A stretch of DNA of 35,414 nt from Aquisphaera insulae (GTDB lineage Bacteria; Planctomycetota; Planctomycetia; Isosphaerales; Isosphaeraceae), in contig NZ_JAALJH010000090.1 in the NCBI RefSeq assembly GCF_011064615.1, positions 1 through 35,414 on the forward strand, written 5' to 3'. The translations under genes were made by a program, and so were the position numbers. Of this stretch, positions 25,246 to 33,371 are shown piece by piece. Under the pieces are notes generated by a model. The model was given only the letters and a program-made list of their open reading frames with translations. It was not told where the DNA came from and made no database searches. Positions within the stretch are counted from its first letter, which is position 1, and every line of letters starts with the position of its first letter.

Positions 25246-26579
25246 GGTCGATCTTCTCCAAGATCCTGATCTGGGTGGCGGCGACGATCGTCGTCTCGCT
25301 GACCGGGTTGCTGGTGACTTCGGCCTTCGTCTCTGCGCGACTGCCCGACCGGATGGAATTCATCGCCCAGACGCAGCAGGCCCAGCTCCGGAGGGCCCTG
25401 GCGGTCTACCAGGAAGGAGGCCCCTCCGCGCTCGGAGACTACCTGAGGCGACAGGACCACGAATACCACGCCAGGCATTTCCTGCTGGATCGACGCGGAA
25501 TCGACCTCGTGGACGGGACGGATCGATCGGCCTCCCTCGGACGTGCAGGGCCTCATCCCTGGCCCCGGGTTCGGCATCCCGGCCCGCTCCTGATCGTCCG
25601 CACGAGCGACGACGGGGCGCATCGCCTCCTGATCGAGCTCCCTCCCCCGTTCGGGCCGCTCGAGTTCCTGCCCTACTTCCTCTGGATTCTCCTGGTCATC
25701 GTCGCGCTCGGCTATCTGCTGGCCGTGAACCTCGCGAGGCCGTTGCGTGCGCTGAAGGCGGCGGTGGAGCGATTCGGTCGAGGCGAGCTGGGCGTCCGGT
25801 TCGTCTCCGATCGACGCGACGAGATCGGCGAGCTCGGCCGGGCCTTCGACCACATGGCGGAGCGGATCGAGACCCTGCTGACGGCGGAACGCCGGCTCCT
25901 CCAGGACGTCTCGCACGAGCTCCGGTCCCCGCTGACCCGCCTGGTCTTCGCCCTGGAGCTGGCCCGCACCGCGACCGACCGCGATGGGGCGCTGGCCAGG
26001 GCCGGGAAGGAGGCGGCGCGGCTCGCCGAGCTCGTCGACGAGCTGCTCGACCTCACGAGGACCGAGGGTGATCCCGACGCCCGGATCCGCGAGCCCGTCG
26101 CGCTCGAGCCGCTGATCCGCGGGCTCGCGGAAGACTGTTCGCTCGAGGCCGAGCGGCGGGGCGGCTCGATCGTCGTCGACGCCGATCCGGGCCTCGTCGT
26201 GCCCGGGGATCCGGAGCTGATCCGCCGTGCCGTCGAGAACGCGCTCCGCAACGCGATCCGCCATTCCCCCGCAGGCGAGCCCGTCGATGTTCACGTCACC
26301 CGCCGGGACGGCTCGGCGCGGATCGTGGTCCGAGACCGGGGGACTGGCGTGGCGCCCGAACATCTCGACGACCTCTTCAGGCCGTTCTTCCGGGTCGAAG
26401 ACGATCGCAATCGGGAGAGCGGCGGCGTCGGGCTGGGCCTGACGATCGCCCGCAGGGCCGTGGGGCTGCATCGGGGGAACATCGGCGCCGCCAACGCCCA
26501 CCCCGGCCTCGCGATCACGATCGACCTGCCGGGCGTCTCGGTCGCGCCGACGGGACCGTCGCCCGGGGATGCCGGATGA
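25242..26579 (+). CDS. HAMP-containing sensor histidine kinase (CpxA-like)
   Basis: A 445-residue membrane kinase. Residues about 9-31 are the first membrane segment, 32-140 an extracytoplasmic sensor region, and about 143-163 the second segment (LPYFLWILLVIVALGYLLAV). A HAMP domain follows (RPLRALKAAVERFGRGELGV), then HisKA with His225 in LQDVSHELRSPLTR. HATPase motifs are NALRNAIRHSPAG (N box), DRGTGVAPE (G1), FRPFFRVED (F) and GVGLGLTIA (G2). The sensor region is short and His-Pro-Arg-rich, without a recognised ligand fold. It forms the partner of the regulator upstream, with translational coupling (ATGA). Confidence 0.95.
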   Translation: MRSIFSKILIWVAATIVVSLTGLLVTSAFVSARLPDRMEFIAQTQQAQLRRALAVYQEGGPSALGDYLRRQDHEYHARHFLLDRRGIDLVDGTDRSASLGRAGPHPWPRVRHPGPLLIVRTSDDGAHRLLIELPPPFGPLEFLPYFLWILLVIVALGYLLAVNLARPLRALKAAVERFGRGELGVRFVSDRRDEIGELGRAFDHMAERIETLLTAERRLLQDVSHELRSPLTRLVFALELARTATDRDGALARAGKEAARLAELVDELLDLTRTEGDPDARIREPVALEPLIRGLAEDCSLEAERRGGSIVVDADPGLVVPGDPELIRRAVENALRNAIRHSPAGEPVDVHVTRRDGSARIVVRDRGTGVAPEHLDDLFRPFFRVEDDRNRESGGVGLGLTIARRAVGLHRGNIGAANAHPGLAITIDLPGVSVAPTGPSPGDAG

Positions 26580-26708
26580 GATCCGTCGCCACGCCCGGGC
26601 GATGCTCGCACGCCCTTGCCGGGCGTGGCCCGCTATCGCAGAATGGCGGTCCACGTGAGAGCCCGCCGCCGCGGCGAGCGGCGTACCGTCCGGAACGGAG
26701 GAATGTCG

Positions 26709-27791
26709 ATGAAGACCCGCGCGACCTCGATGCCGATCGCGATGGCGGCGGCCCTGATTTTCGGGCCCTTCGGCGTCCGGGCCGAGGAGCCTCGTTTCGA
26801 GAGGATCTTCGGGCCCGAGGTGAAGACCGGCCCCTACAAGCACCCCGCGTGCATGACCGAGCTGAGCAACGGCGACCTGTACCTGGTCTACTACGGCGGC
26901 GACGGAGAGTACGCCGTGGACACGGGGGTCTTCGGCTCGCGGCGGGTGAAGGGGACTCGAGAGTGGTCTCCGCCGGAGCGGATCGCGCACGACCCGTTCC
27001 GCTCGGTCGGCAACGGCGTCGTCTGGGAGGCCCCGGACGGCGTCGTCTGGCTCTTCTACGTCGTCCGCTACGGCGAGACCTGGTCGACGTCACGGGTCCA
27101 GGTCAAGGTCAGCCGCGACGGGGCGAAGAGCTGGTCGGACGCGTCGGTGCTCGTGCAGGATGAGGGGACGCTCGTCCGGAACCGTCCGATCGTGCTCCGC
27201 GACGGCGATTACCTCCTGCCGCTCTATCACGAAGGGGGTTACGATACCGAGGCGACCGGACCCGATAGCTATTCGTTCTTCCTCCGGTATGCAGCGCGGG
27301 AGAAGACCTGGAAGAAGACCGGTGCCATCCGGTCGCCGAAGGGGAACATCCAGCCGGCTCCCGTCGAGCTCGCCGACGGCCGGCTGGTCGCCTATTGCCG
27401 CCGCGGCGGCGATTACAAGCCGGACACGATCGGCTACATCGTCCGGTCGGAGTCGCGCGATGGCGGCCTGACATGGACCGAGGGCGTCGATTCGGCCTTC
27501 CCGAATCCCAACGCCGCGGTCGACCTGCTGCGGCTTCGGAGCGGCAAGCTCCTGCTCGTCTACAACCACAGCATGAACCGCCGTACCCCCCTCTCGCTGG
27601 CCGTCTCGTCGGACGAGGATCGGTCCTGGCCGATCCGACGTGATCTCTGCACGGGCGACGGCGACTACGGCTATCCGATCGCCTTCCAATCCGCCGACGG
27701 GCGGGTCCATGTGGTTTACACGTCGGACCGACGAATGGTCGTCAATCACGCGATCATCGACGAGCCCTGGCTCATGGAATCACCACGATGA
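26709..27791 (+). CDS. Secreted sialidase-like (BNR repeat) protein
   Basis: A 360-residue protein with a signal peptide at residues 1-25 (cleavage probably after VRA, before EEPRF). The mature part is a six-bladed propeller of the exo-alpha-sialidase/BNR type. Asp-box-like turns are visible as SRDGAKSW, SRDGGLTW and SSDEDRSW. Arginine and tyrosine residues suited to an active site occur (NRPIVLRDGDYLLPLYHEGG, VELADGRLVAYCRRGGD), but the sialic-acid triad cannot be confirmed, and planctomycete members often act on other glycans. ATG 26709 is chosen because GGAGGA at 26697-26702 gives a six-base spacing, whereas ATG 26703 directly abuts it. It starts 129 bases after the kinase gene. Confidence 0.85.
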   Translation: MKTRATSMPIAMAAALIFGPFGVRAEEPRFERIFGPEVKTGPYKHPACMTELSNGDLYLVYYGGDGEYAVDTGVFGSRRVKGTREWSPPERIAHDPFRSVGNGVVWEAPDGVVWLFYVVRYGETWSTSRVQVKVSRDGAKSWSDASVLVQDEGTLVRNRPIVLRDGDYLLPLYHEGGYDTEATGPDSYSFFLRYAAREKTWKKTGAIRSPKGNIQPAPVELADGRLVAYCRRGGDYKPDTIGYIVRSESRDGGLTWTEGVDSAFPNPNAAVDLLRLRSGKLLLVYNHSMNRRTPLSLAVSSDEDRSWPIRRDLCTGDGDYGYPIAFQSADGRVHVVYTSDRRMVVNHAIIDEPWLMESPR

Positions 27792-27865
27792 TCGGGCCGC
27801 GGGCCCTGGCGGCGTTCCCCGCGCTCTTGTTCGAATTCGAGTCTCCGTTCAACGCGGGGATGGGG

Positions 27866-27871
27866 TATGCT
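27866..27871 (+). promoter_or_regulatory. Possible -10 element upstream of the STAS gene
   Basis: TATGCT, within TATGCTGG, lies 44 bases before the STAS ATG. The same octamer is found 41 bases before argJ. No matching -35 box is seen. Confidence 0.25.
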
Positions 27872-27915
27872 GGTAGCGGCCCCACCCGAAGGCTCAAGCT
27901 GGAGGAACGTCGTTC

Positions 27916-28284
27916 ATGTCAGCCCCCACGCTCAAGCACATGAAGCTGGAGGACGTCAACGGTGTCGCCGTGGTCGACTTCGTCGACTCGAGCCTGATGT
28001 TCGAGAGCGGGCTCGTCCAGGAGGTCGGTGACGAGCTGGTGAGCATCCTGACGGATCACGCGAAGCACAGGCTGCTCCTCGATTTCAAGAACGTCCAGTA
28101 CGTCTCCAGCACCATGCTTGCCCAGCTCGCGAGGCTGGCCAAGGACGTCCAGAAACTCAAGGGGCAGCTCAAGATCACCGGGCTCGGTCCCATCCTCAAG
28201 GACACGTTCCGGATCAGCCATCTCGAATCCCTGTTCATGATCTATGACGATCGCGACTCCGCGCTGAGTGCCTTCCGGCCCTGA
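27916..28284 (+). CDS. STAS domain protein (anti-sigma factor antagonist-like)
   Basis: A 122-residue single STAS domain of the RsbV/SpoIIAA type. In the motif LLDFKNVQYVSSTMLAQLAR (residues 54-73), Ser65 sits where family members are phosphorylated and Ser64 replaces the usual Asp. In partner switching, the unphosphorylated protein binds an anti-sigma kinase and a PP2C phosphatase restores it. The ribosome site GGAGGA is about ten bases before the ATG. No anti-sigma kinase or sigma factor lies beside it, but a SpoIIE-type phosphatase is encoded at 31622-33340. The replaced Asp means the site may be used differently. Confidence 0.9.
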   Translation: MSAPTLKHMKLEDVNGVAVVDFVDSSLMFESGLVQEVGDELVSILTDHAKHRLLLDFKNVQYVSSTMLAQLARLAKDVQKLKGQLKITGLGPILKDTFRISHLESLFMIYDDRDSALSAFRP

Positions 28285-28305
28285 ATCCGGCGGGGCCCAC
28301 ATTAG

Positions 28306-28556
28306 CTCGCAGCCGAGTTCGCCGCGGACGGCCGCTTCCCGGTGCGGAACTACGCGGTGACGGATCATGACGGCTCGGTCGCGTTCAACGTCGCCTTCAA
28401 CGACGCGGTGAGCCGACTCGCTCGAGTCCGTGGAGGTGCAGGGACGAGACCCTCAAGTCGATCGGCCAGATCGGCGTCGAATTCCACGCCGATCCCGCCT
28501 CCGGATTCGACGTCGCGAAGGAGGTCGAGGCCACGCTCGCCGGGATGCGATCGTAG
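28306..28556 (+). pseudogene. Twice-frameshifted gene remnant
   Basis: A coherent protein-like sequence can be read only by changing frame twice. It runs in the frame of 28306 up to about 28410 (DHDGSVAFNVAFNDAV), then in the frame of 28412 (ADSLESVEVQ), then in the frame of 28440 (RDETLKSIGQIGVEF through FDVAKEVEATLAGMRS) to a TAG at 28554-28556. A TAG at 28303-28305 precedes it and there is no proper start, so it is truncated at the 5' end as well. The family is not recognised. Sequencing errors could give the same picture, but two within 40 bases plus loss of the start favour decay. Confidence 0.55.
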
Positions 28557-28755
28557 GGCTTCATGGTCCTCGACGATCGCCGGCGATGGCGCCTGGAAGT
28601 GCCCGCCCCAGCCGACCCGGAACGCCCTCCGGCGGGCCCTCAGTCGGACGTGGTGTCAGGCCCCCTCGCCTCGCCTCGGTGGGATGATCCGCCTCGATAT
28701 CGGAATCCGGGCTCTTGACAATCGGCGTCGCCGAGGGTGGAATCGAGCTACTGAA

Positions 28756-28829
28756 GCGCCCGTGGCTCAACTGGATAGAGCGTCGGCCTCCGGAGCCGAA
28801 GGTTACAGGTTCAAATCCTGTCGGGCGTA
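28756..28829 (+). tRNA. tRNA-Arg (anticodon CCG)
   Basis: A full cloverleaf is visible. The acceptor GCGCCCG (28756-28762) pairs with CGGGCGT (28822-28828) with one terminal G-T pair. The D stem is GCTC/GAGC. The anticodon stem TCGGC/GCCGA encloses the loop CTCCGGA, giving anticodon CCG (28790-28792). The variable loop has five bases. The T arm is ACAGG/CCTGT with loop TTCAAAT. The discriminator is A; CCA is not encoded. It reads CGG arginine codons, frequent in this high-GC DNA. It is flanked by a gene remnant upstream. Confidence 0.95.
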
Positions 28830-28949
28830 TTTTCAAATCTCAGCGGGCCGTTCGTGTTCCCGCGAGCCTTACCTGCTGAGCCGCCCGCCTCGGCTCGCTG
28901 CCGCCGAATACGATCACGATCGGCGAGGAGACCCGGAAAGGGGATCGGA

Positions 28950-29705
28950 TCAAGGACGCGAGCCTTGCGCCGAGGCGAAACCGAAAAGCTGGGACCAGGC
29001 GCCCCGCGGACCGGGCGCGGACAGCCCCGGAGCGGGTGAGCGTCGAGCGACGCGCAGGTTCGCGGTGGCCGGCGTATGGTTCCGAAGATACCGGCTCAGG
29101 TCCACGAGCAGGAACAGGGCAGCCGATCCGGGAACCAGCAGGACCACCGAGACGACGGTCGCCACCAGGTGCCCCGGACCGGCCGACTCGGCGTCGGCCG
29201 TGAACATCCATTGAAGGCTGCGGCCCAGGATCAGGGCGGCCCAGATCAGGAAGGCCACCGCCCACGCTTGCAGCACCCGGCCGTACCAGGGATCGGTGGC
29301 GCTCCAGCTCGCGCCGAGGAACCCCGAGGATCCGACCGCGGCGTCGCCCCCTTCGGACTCGGCCCGCCTGGCCGCCGCGACAGGCCCGTTCACCGCCCCG
29401 GTCGCCCTGATCTCGTCTCGCCACTCGTCCTCGTCCGCGGCCTCGGATTCCTCGCCGGCGAAATCCTCGTTGATCGCCTTCAGCTCGTAGGCCGAGGAGC
29501 TCGGGTCGCCGGCGCGAGGATCGCCGTCCACCGACTCCAGTCCGTCGATCCCGGGATCGTCCAACGCCTCGGCCGGCGTGCTCGACAGGAGCGTCTGAAG
29601 CTCGAAGCGGAAGCGGCAGCGTGGACATCTCGCGTTGTAAGGAGTCTCCAGTGCGTAGCTGGGAATTCGACCGGAGAACTGGCACTTCGGACACTCGATG
29701 ATCAT
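28950..29705 (-). CDS. Zinc-ribbon membrane protein
   Basis: A 251-residue protein. The N-terminal zinc ribbon has Cys5, Cys8, Cys27 and Cys30 (ECPKCQFSGRIP and CPRCRFRF), of the MJ0042/zinc-ribbon type common in planctomycetes. Residues about 40-135 are acidic and probably disordered. Two membrane segments follow at about 145-167 and 180-203, then a basic Pro-rich tail. The ribbon and both ends should face the cytoplasm. The function is unknown; similar proteins may sense or scaffold at the membrane. The start at 29705 lacks a Shine-Dalgarno sequence but begins exactly at the ribbon. Confidence 0.85.
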   Translation of the reverse strand: MIIECPKCQFSGRIPSYALETPYNARCPRCRFRFELQTLLSSTPAEALDDPGIDGLESVDGDPRAGDPSSSAYELKAINEDFAGEESEAADEDEWRDEIRATGAVNGPVAAARRAESEGGDAAVGSSGFLGASWSATDPWYGRVLQAWAVAFLIWAALILGRSLQWMFTADAESAGPGHLVATVVSVVLLVPGSAALFLLVDLSRYLRNHTPATANLRVARRSPAPGLSAPGPRGAWSQLFGFASAQGSRP

Positions 29706-29952
29706 GACATTGCGCCCGCGAGGACCGGTTTCGCCCTGGAGGATCGCAATGTTAAGTACGTCGCGAGGTGTCGTCCAACTTAAAGACTCTGATGTTTGCC
29801 AAAAGCAGCATCTGGGGCCCGTGATTGCAGAAAAGTGGCGCGTGGAGTTACAAGATGTTGAACGTTCATGTTTAAGAAAAATCGAGATCCCATCCGTGGG
29901 TGGGTTCGATCAAGAATGATGTGATGGGATTGAACTCAATGAGCTCGGATCC
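29706..29952. other. AT-rich intergenic region upstream of the zinc-ribbon gene
   Basis: This 247-base gap is clearly lower in GC than the rest of the window. It holds the minus-strand terminator at 29876-29910 and an inverted repeat ACATTGCG (29707-29714) / CGCAATGT (29745-29752), directly upstream of the zinc-ribbon start. A plus-strand reading frame of 73 codons (29698-29919) crosses it but has no ribosome site or recognisable similarity, and is not called. Confidence 0.5.
29876..29910 (-). terminator. Intrinsic terminator of the kinase-phosphatase-oxidoreductase operon
   Basis: On the minus strand ATCGA pairs with TCGAT (29906-29910 and 29881-29885 on the plus strand) around an inner CCCA/TGGG stem (29901-29904 and 29889-29892). 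The stem is followed at once by a run of T (the AAAAA at 29877-29881). It lies 43 bases after the oxidoreductase stop. It is the only hairpin in the window with a directly attached T-run. Confidence 0.55.
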
Positions 29953-31554
29953 TCAAGTTCCAGGGCGGGCGTGGATCGAGGTGATGGCCCGAGCGGTGCG
30001 GAGCCCATCGACGGCGGCGCTGATGATGCCGCCGGCAAAGCCCGCCCCCTCGCCGCATGGATAGAGGCCGGCGACGGTCGGGCTCTGCCTCGTGGCGGGA
30101 TCCCTGGGGATCCGGACCGGTGAGCTGCCGCGGGCCTCGGGCCCGGCGAGGGTCGCGTGCTTGAGGAAGAGCCCGTGGAAGCGTCGGTCCATGACCGGCA
30201 GGCCCCGGACCAGGGCCTCGCAAATCCTGGCGGGCAGGATGGAGTTCAGGTCGGTCGGGACGGTCTGGACTCGGCTGTAGCTGGAGGGGATCTTGCCGTG
30301 GCTGGCACGCGCCCGGAAGAAGTCGCGGACCCACTGGATCGGGGCCCCGTAGGATCGCCCCGCGGCCAGATAGGCCATCCGCTCGAATCGCTGCTGGAAG
30401 TGGACGCCGGCCAGCGGATGGTCGCTGCCGGTCTCCGCGGGATCGATGGTCACGACGAGGCCGCTGTTGGCGAACGGGGAATCGTGACGGCTCTCGCTCA
30501 TCCCGTTGGTGCAGAAGTAGCCGGGCTCGCTGACGCTCGGCATGACATACCCGCCGGCGCACATGCAGAACGTGAAGAGGTCGCACTCGCCGGCGCGGAC
30601 CGACAGGCCGTAGTCGGCGGCGCCGAGGGAGGGATGTCCGGACAGGCCGCCGTATCGGGCCTCGTCGATCTGGGACTGGGGCTGTTCGATCCGGACTCCG
30701 AACTGGAAGGGCTTGGCGACCAGGGGGATCCCGCGCCTCAGCAGCATGCCATAGGTATCGCGCGCGCTGTGGCCGACGGCCAGGACGACGACGTCGGCCG
30801 GGATGTAACCCGAGCTCGTGCAGACGCCCCTGATCCGGCCGTCGGCCAGATCGAGGTCCTCGGCCCGGCAGGAGAACCGGACCTCGCCGCCCAGGTCTTC
30901 GAGCTTGCGTCGGAGCGTGCGGACGACCAGGGGGAGTCGATTGGAGCCCAGGTGGGGGCGATGCTCGTAGACGATCGACGGCTTGCCGTGGCAATCGGCG
31001 AGGATCTCGAGGATCCGGTTGACATCCGGCCCGGTCGAACGGCTGGTCAGCTTGCCGTCGCTGAAGGTCCCCGCGCCCCCCTCCCCGAACAGGTAATTGC
31101 TCTCCGGGTCGAAGGGCCCCCCGGAGTCGAACCGGCGGACGTCCGCGACGCGATCCTTGACGGCGCGGCCGCGTTCGAGGATGAGCGGGCGATAGCCGTG
31201 CTCCGCCAGGAGATACCCCGCCAGCAGCCCCGCGGGCCCGGCGCCGATGATCACGGGCCGATGCTCCAGGGGACGATCGCCGGGTGCCGGCCAGTCGAAT
31301 CGTTCGGGCACGAAGGGCTGCACGTCCGGGTCGGAGCCGGCGGAAAGCCGTCGGGCAACCTCCGGGGAGACGTCGACCTCCATCGCGTACATGAAGTGCA
31401 GGTCGTCGTGCCGGCGTGCGTCAAGGCTCTTGCGGAGGATCCTCCAGCGCAGGAGGTCGCTCGGATCGAGTCCGAGGCGGCCTGCGAGGCGGCGAGGGAG
31501 GTCCTGCTCGGGGTCGTCGAGATCGAGGCGGAGGTTGCTGACCTTGAGGGACAT
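29953..31554 (-). CDS. FAD-dependent oxidoreductase (COG2509 family)
   Basis: A 533-residue flavoprotein. Residues 1-90 form an N-terminal domain with a ferredoxin-like pattern (LRWRILRKSLDARRHDDLHF). The dinucleotide-binding motif GAGPAG is at 104-109, followed by ILERG. FGEGGAGTFSDGKLTSR is the most conserved part of the family. CMCAGGYVMPSVSEPGYFCT and YPCGEGAGFAGGIISAAVDG near the end complete the FAD pocket. The reaction is not known; the family is annotated only as NAD(FAD)-utilising dehydrogenases. The ATG at 31554 is chosen because upstream residues in the open frame belong to the antisense of the phosphatase. It is the last gene of the operon, 67 bases after the phosphatase. Confidence 0.92.
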   Translation of the reverse strand: MSLKVSNLRLDLDDPEQDLPRRLAGRLGLDPSDLLRWRILRKSLDARRHDDLHFMYAMEVDVSPEVARRLSAGSDPDVQPFVPERFDWPAPGDRPLEHRPVIIGAGPAGLLAGYLLAEHGYRPLILERGRAVKDRVADVRRFDSGGPFDPESNYLFGEGGAGTFSDGKLTSRSTGPDVNRILEILADCHGKPSIVYEHRPHLGSNRLPLVVRTLRRKLEDLGGEVRFSCRAEDLDLADGRIRGVCTSSGYIPADVVVLAVGHSARDTYGMLLRRGIPLVAKPFQFGVRIEQPQSQIDEARYGGLSGHPSLGAADYGLSVRAGECDLFTFCMCAGGYVMPSVSEPGYFCTNGMSESRHDSPFANSGLVVTIDPAETGSDHPLAGVHFQQRFERMAYLAAGRSYGAPIQWVRDFFRARASHGKIPSSYSRVQTVPTDLNSILPARICEALVRGLPVMDRRFHGLFLKHATLAGPEARGSSPVRIPRDPATRQSPTVAGLYPCGEGAGFAGGIISAAVDGLRTARAITSIHARPGT

Positions 31555-31621
31555 ACGCGCGGATCCATCGGTCTTGGGCGGAGCGGCCGGCGCCCCCGCG
31601 GAGGAGCGGGGACGGAGTCGG

Positions 31622-33340
31622 CTAGCCCTCGGCGGGGCGGGGCGACGGCCCGAAACAGACCAGGGTGATGTCGTCGACCTGGGCGTGGCCGGCGGTGTAT
31701 TCGCGGATGTCCTGGAGGATCGCGCGGCCCACCACATCGGGGCCGCCGGTCGTCTCTCGGAGCCGCTTGATGAGGCGAGTATTCTCCTTGGTGTGGTAGA
31801 TCTCCTCGCGCGTGTTGCGGCCGTCGGTCACGCCGTCGGAGTAGACCACGGCCACGTCGCCGGGCTCGAGGGTGACCTCGGTGTGCTGGTACTCGGTCCC
31901 GGGGATGATGCCGAGCGGGAAGCCCGTGATGTCCTCCCCGACCTCCTCCACCCGGCCGGAGGCGCGGCGGATGAGGATGGCCGGGTGTCCCGCCGAGCTG
32001 AGCGAGAGCGTCCGCCTTTCGACGTCCAGCACGCTGAGGCTGAGGGTGATGAACTTCTCGTCGATCCCGGCCGCGAAGAGGAGGTGGTTGAGCTCCTGGG
32101 CGGCCTCGCCGGGCGAGTCCTTGGTCAGGATGCAATAGCGCGTGTCGCCGGAGAACTTGGCCATCATGAGCGCGGCGGCGACCCCCTTGCCGGAGACGTC
32201 GCCGACGGCCACCGCGAAGCGGTTGCCGGGGAGCGGGACGAAGTCATAGTAGTCGCCGCCGACCTCGTAGGTCGGCTCGTAGTGGGCGAAGAACTCGTAT
32301 CCGGGGATCTCGGGCACCGACTGGGGCAGGAACCGCTTCTGGACCTGCTCGGCGATCTTCAGGTCGCGATCGAGCCGCTCCCGCTCCAGCGACTTTTCGT
32401 GGAGCGAGGCATTCTGGATCGCGATCGCCGCCTGGGAGGCCACCGCGGTCAGGACTTCCAGGTCGTCGTTGCCGAACTGCTTCCGGTCGCTCGTGTCGAG
32501 CTGGAGGATGCCCAGGGCCTGGCCGTCCGGGGTGAGGAGCGGGACGCACATCACCGAGCGGATCTTGAGGTCGGCGATCGAGGCGCTGGTGGGGAGGTTC
32601 TTGTCCATGCTGGCGTCCTGGCTGAGGACGCCCTTCTTCTGCACGAGGACCTGATTGACGATCGACCGGCTGATGCTCACCTGGGCCTCATCCGCCGGGA
32701 CCGAGGAGGCGAAGTTGGAGCGGCGGCCGGGGCGGCAGCGGAAGGCCTTGCGGACCAGCCGCTTGGTGTCGGGGTCGACGAGGATCAGGAAGAGCCGCTC
32801 GGCCTGGGGGAAGGACTCCATCAGCGAATCGAGGATCCGCGGGGCGACCTTGTCGATCCGGAGCTCGGTGGAGAGGTTGCGGCTGATCTCGATGATGGCC
32901 TTGAGTTTCAGCTCGGGCTTGATCATCGCCGCCATGCTGCTCGACCGCGAGGCGTCGAGGGTGTGCAGGTGGGGGACGTCCGCCGCGTCGCCCTCGGCGA
33001 CGATCACGACGTCGGCGTCCTTGCTGGCGGACTCCACCGGCAGCTTGGGATAGAAGAGGAACTCGACGTCGCAGATGTTGATCCGATCGCCGGGCACGAG
33101 CTTGTGGTCGTTGCCCGGGAGCAGCTTGACGTTGTTCACCCTGGTCTGGTTGCGCGAGTTCAGGTCGGCGATGAAGTAGTCCGCGCCCGAGCGATAGATC
33201 TCGGCGTGGCGGCGACTGACCCCGTTGGGGTCCAGGATGATCTGGCAGTGCTCGGGCGACCGGCCGATGACGGTCCGTTCCTGCTTCAGGTCGATGATCT
33301 GGCCGGTTGCCTCGCCGTTAGCGCGCTTCAGTAGTGCCAT
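31622..33340 (-). CDS. FHA-GAF-SpoIIE serine phosphatase
   Basis: A 572-residue signalling protein with three domains. FHA occupies about residues 5-98 (Gly26-Arg27-Ser28, SRRH at 42-45, NSRNQTRVN at 61-69) and binds phosphothreonine. GAF occupies about 145-312. A coiled linker (ERERLDRDLKIAEQVQKRFL) leads to the RsbU/SpoIIE-type PP2C domain at about 345-565. Metal-binding residues are Asp363 in GGDYYDF, Asp381 in GDVSGKG, SDGVTDGRN and DDITLV. FHA binding to the autophosphorylated kinase encoded upstream is the likely input. The output may be dephosphorylation of a STAS protein such as that at 27916. ATG 33340 has GGAG eight bases upstream and is preferred to the GTG at 33349. Confidence 0.94.
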   Translation of the reverse strand: MALLKRANGEATGQIIDLKQERTVIGRSPEHCQIILDPNGVSRRHAEIYRSGADYFIADLNSRNQTRVNNVKLLPGNDHKLVPGDRINICDVEFLFYPKLPVESASKDADVVIVAEGDAADVPHLHTLDASRSSSMAAMIKPELKLKAIIEISRNLSTELRIDKVAPRILDSLMESFPQAERLFLILVDPDTKRLVRKAFRCRPGRRSNFASSVPADEAQVSISRSIVNQVLVQKKGVLSQDASMDKNLPTSASIADLKIRSVMCVPLLTPDGQALGILQLDTSDRKQFGNDDLEVLTAVASQAAIAIQNASLHEKSLERERLDRDLKIAEQVQKRFLPQSVPEIPGYEFFAHYEPTYEVGGDYYDFVPLPGNRFAVAVGDVSGKGVAAALMMAKFSGDTRYCILTKDSPGEAAQELNHLLFAAGIDEKFITLSLSVLDVERRTLSLSSAGHPAILIRRASGRVEEVGEDITGFPLGIIPGTEYQHTEVTLEPGDVAVVYSDGVTDGRNTREEIYHTKENTRLIKRLRETTGGPDVVGRAILQDIREYTAGHAQVDDITLVCFGPSPRPAEG

Positions 33341-33371
33341 GATCGTCACTCCGGAACCTGCCCGTTGTCCC

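Noticed and set aside
23728..26990. Two long minus-strand frames opposite the acyltransferase, two-component and sialidase genes
   Set aside because: The plus strand carries complete conserved domains with overlapping starts and stops; the minus frames have none.
28756..28829. tRNA-Arg as an integration site for a mobile element
   Set aside because: No direct repeat of the tRNA 3' end, no integrase and no other mobile gene was found; only a decayed gene lies beside it.
29698..29919. A 73-codon plus-strand frame in AT-rich DNA
   Set aside because: It has no ribosome site or recognisable similarity, and it overlaps the terminator and the promoter region of the zinc-ribbon gene.
31247..33334. 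A 695-codon plus-strand frame opposite the phosphatase
   Set aside because: The composition is that of an antisense shadow (Leu, Gly, Asp, Arg, Val-rich without motifs), while the minus strand has clear FHA, GAF and PP2C domains.
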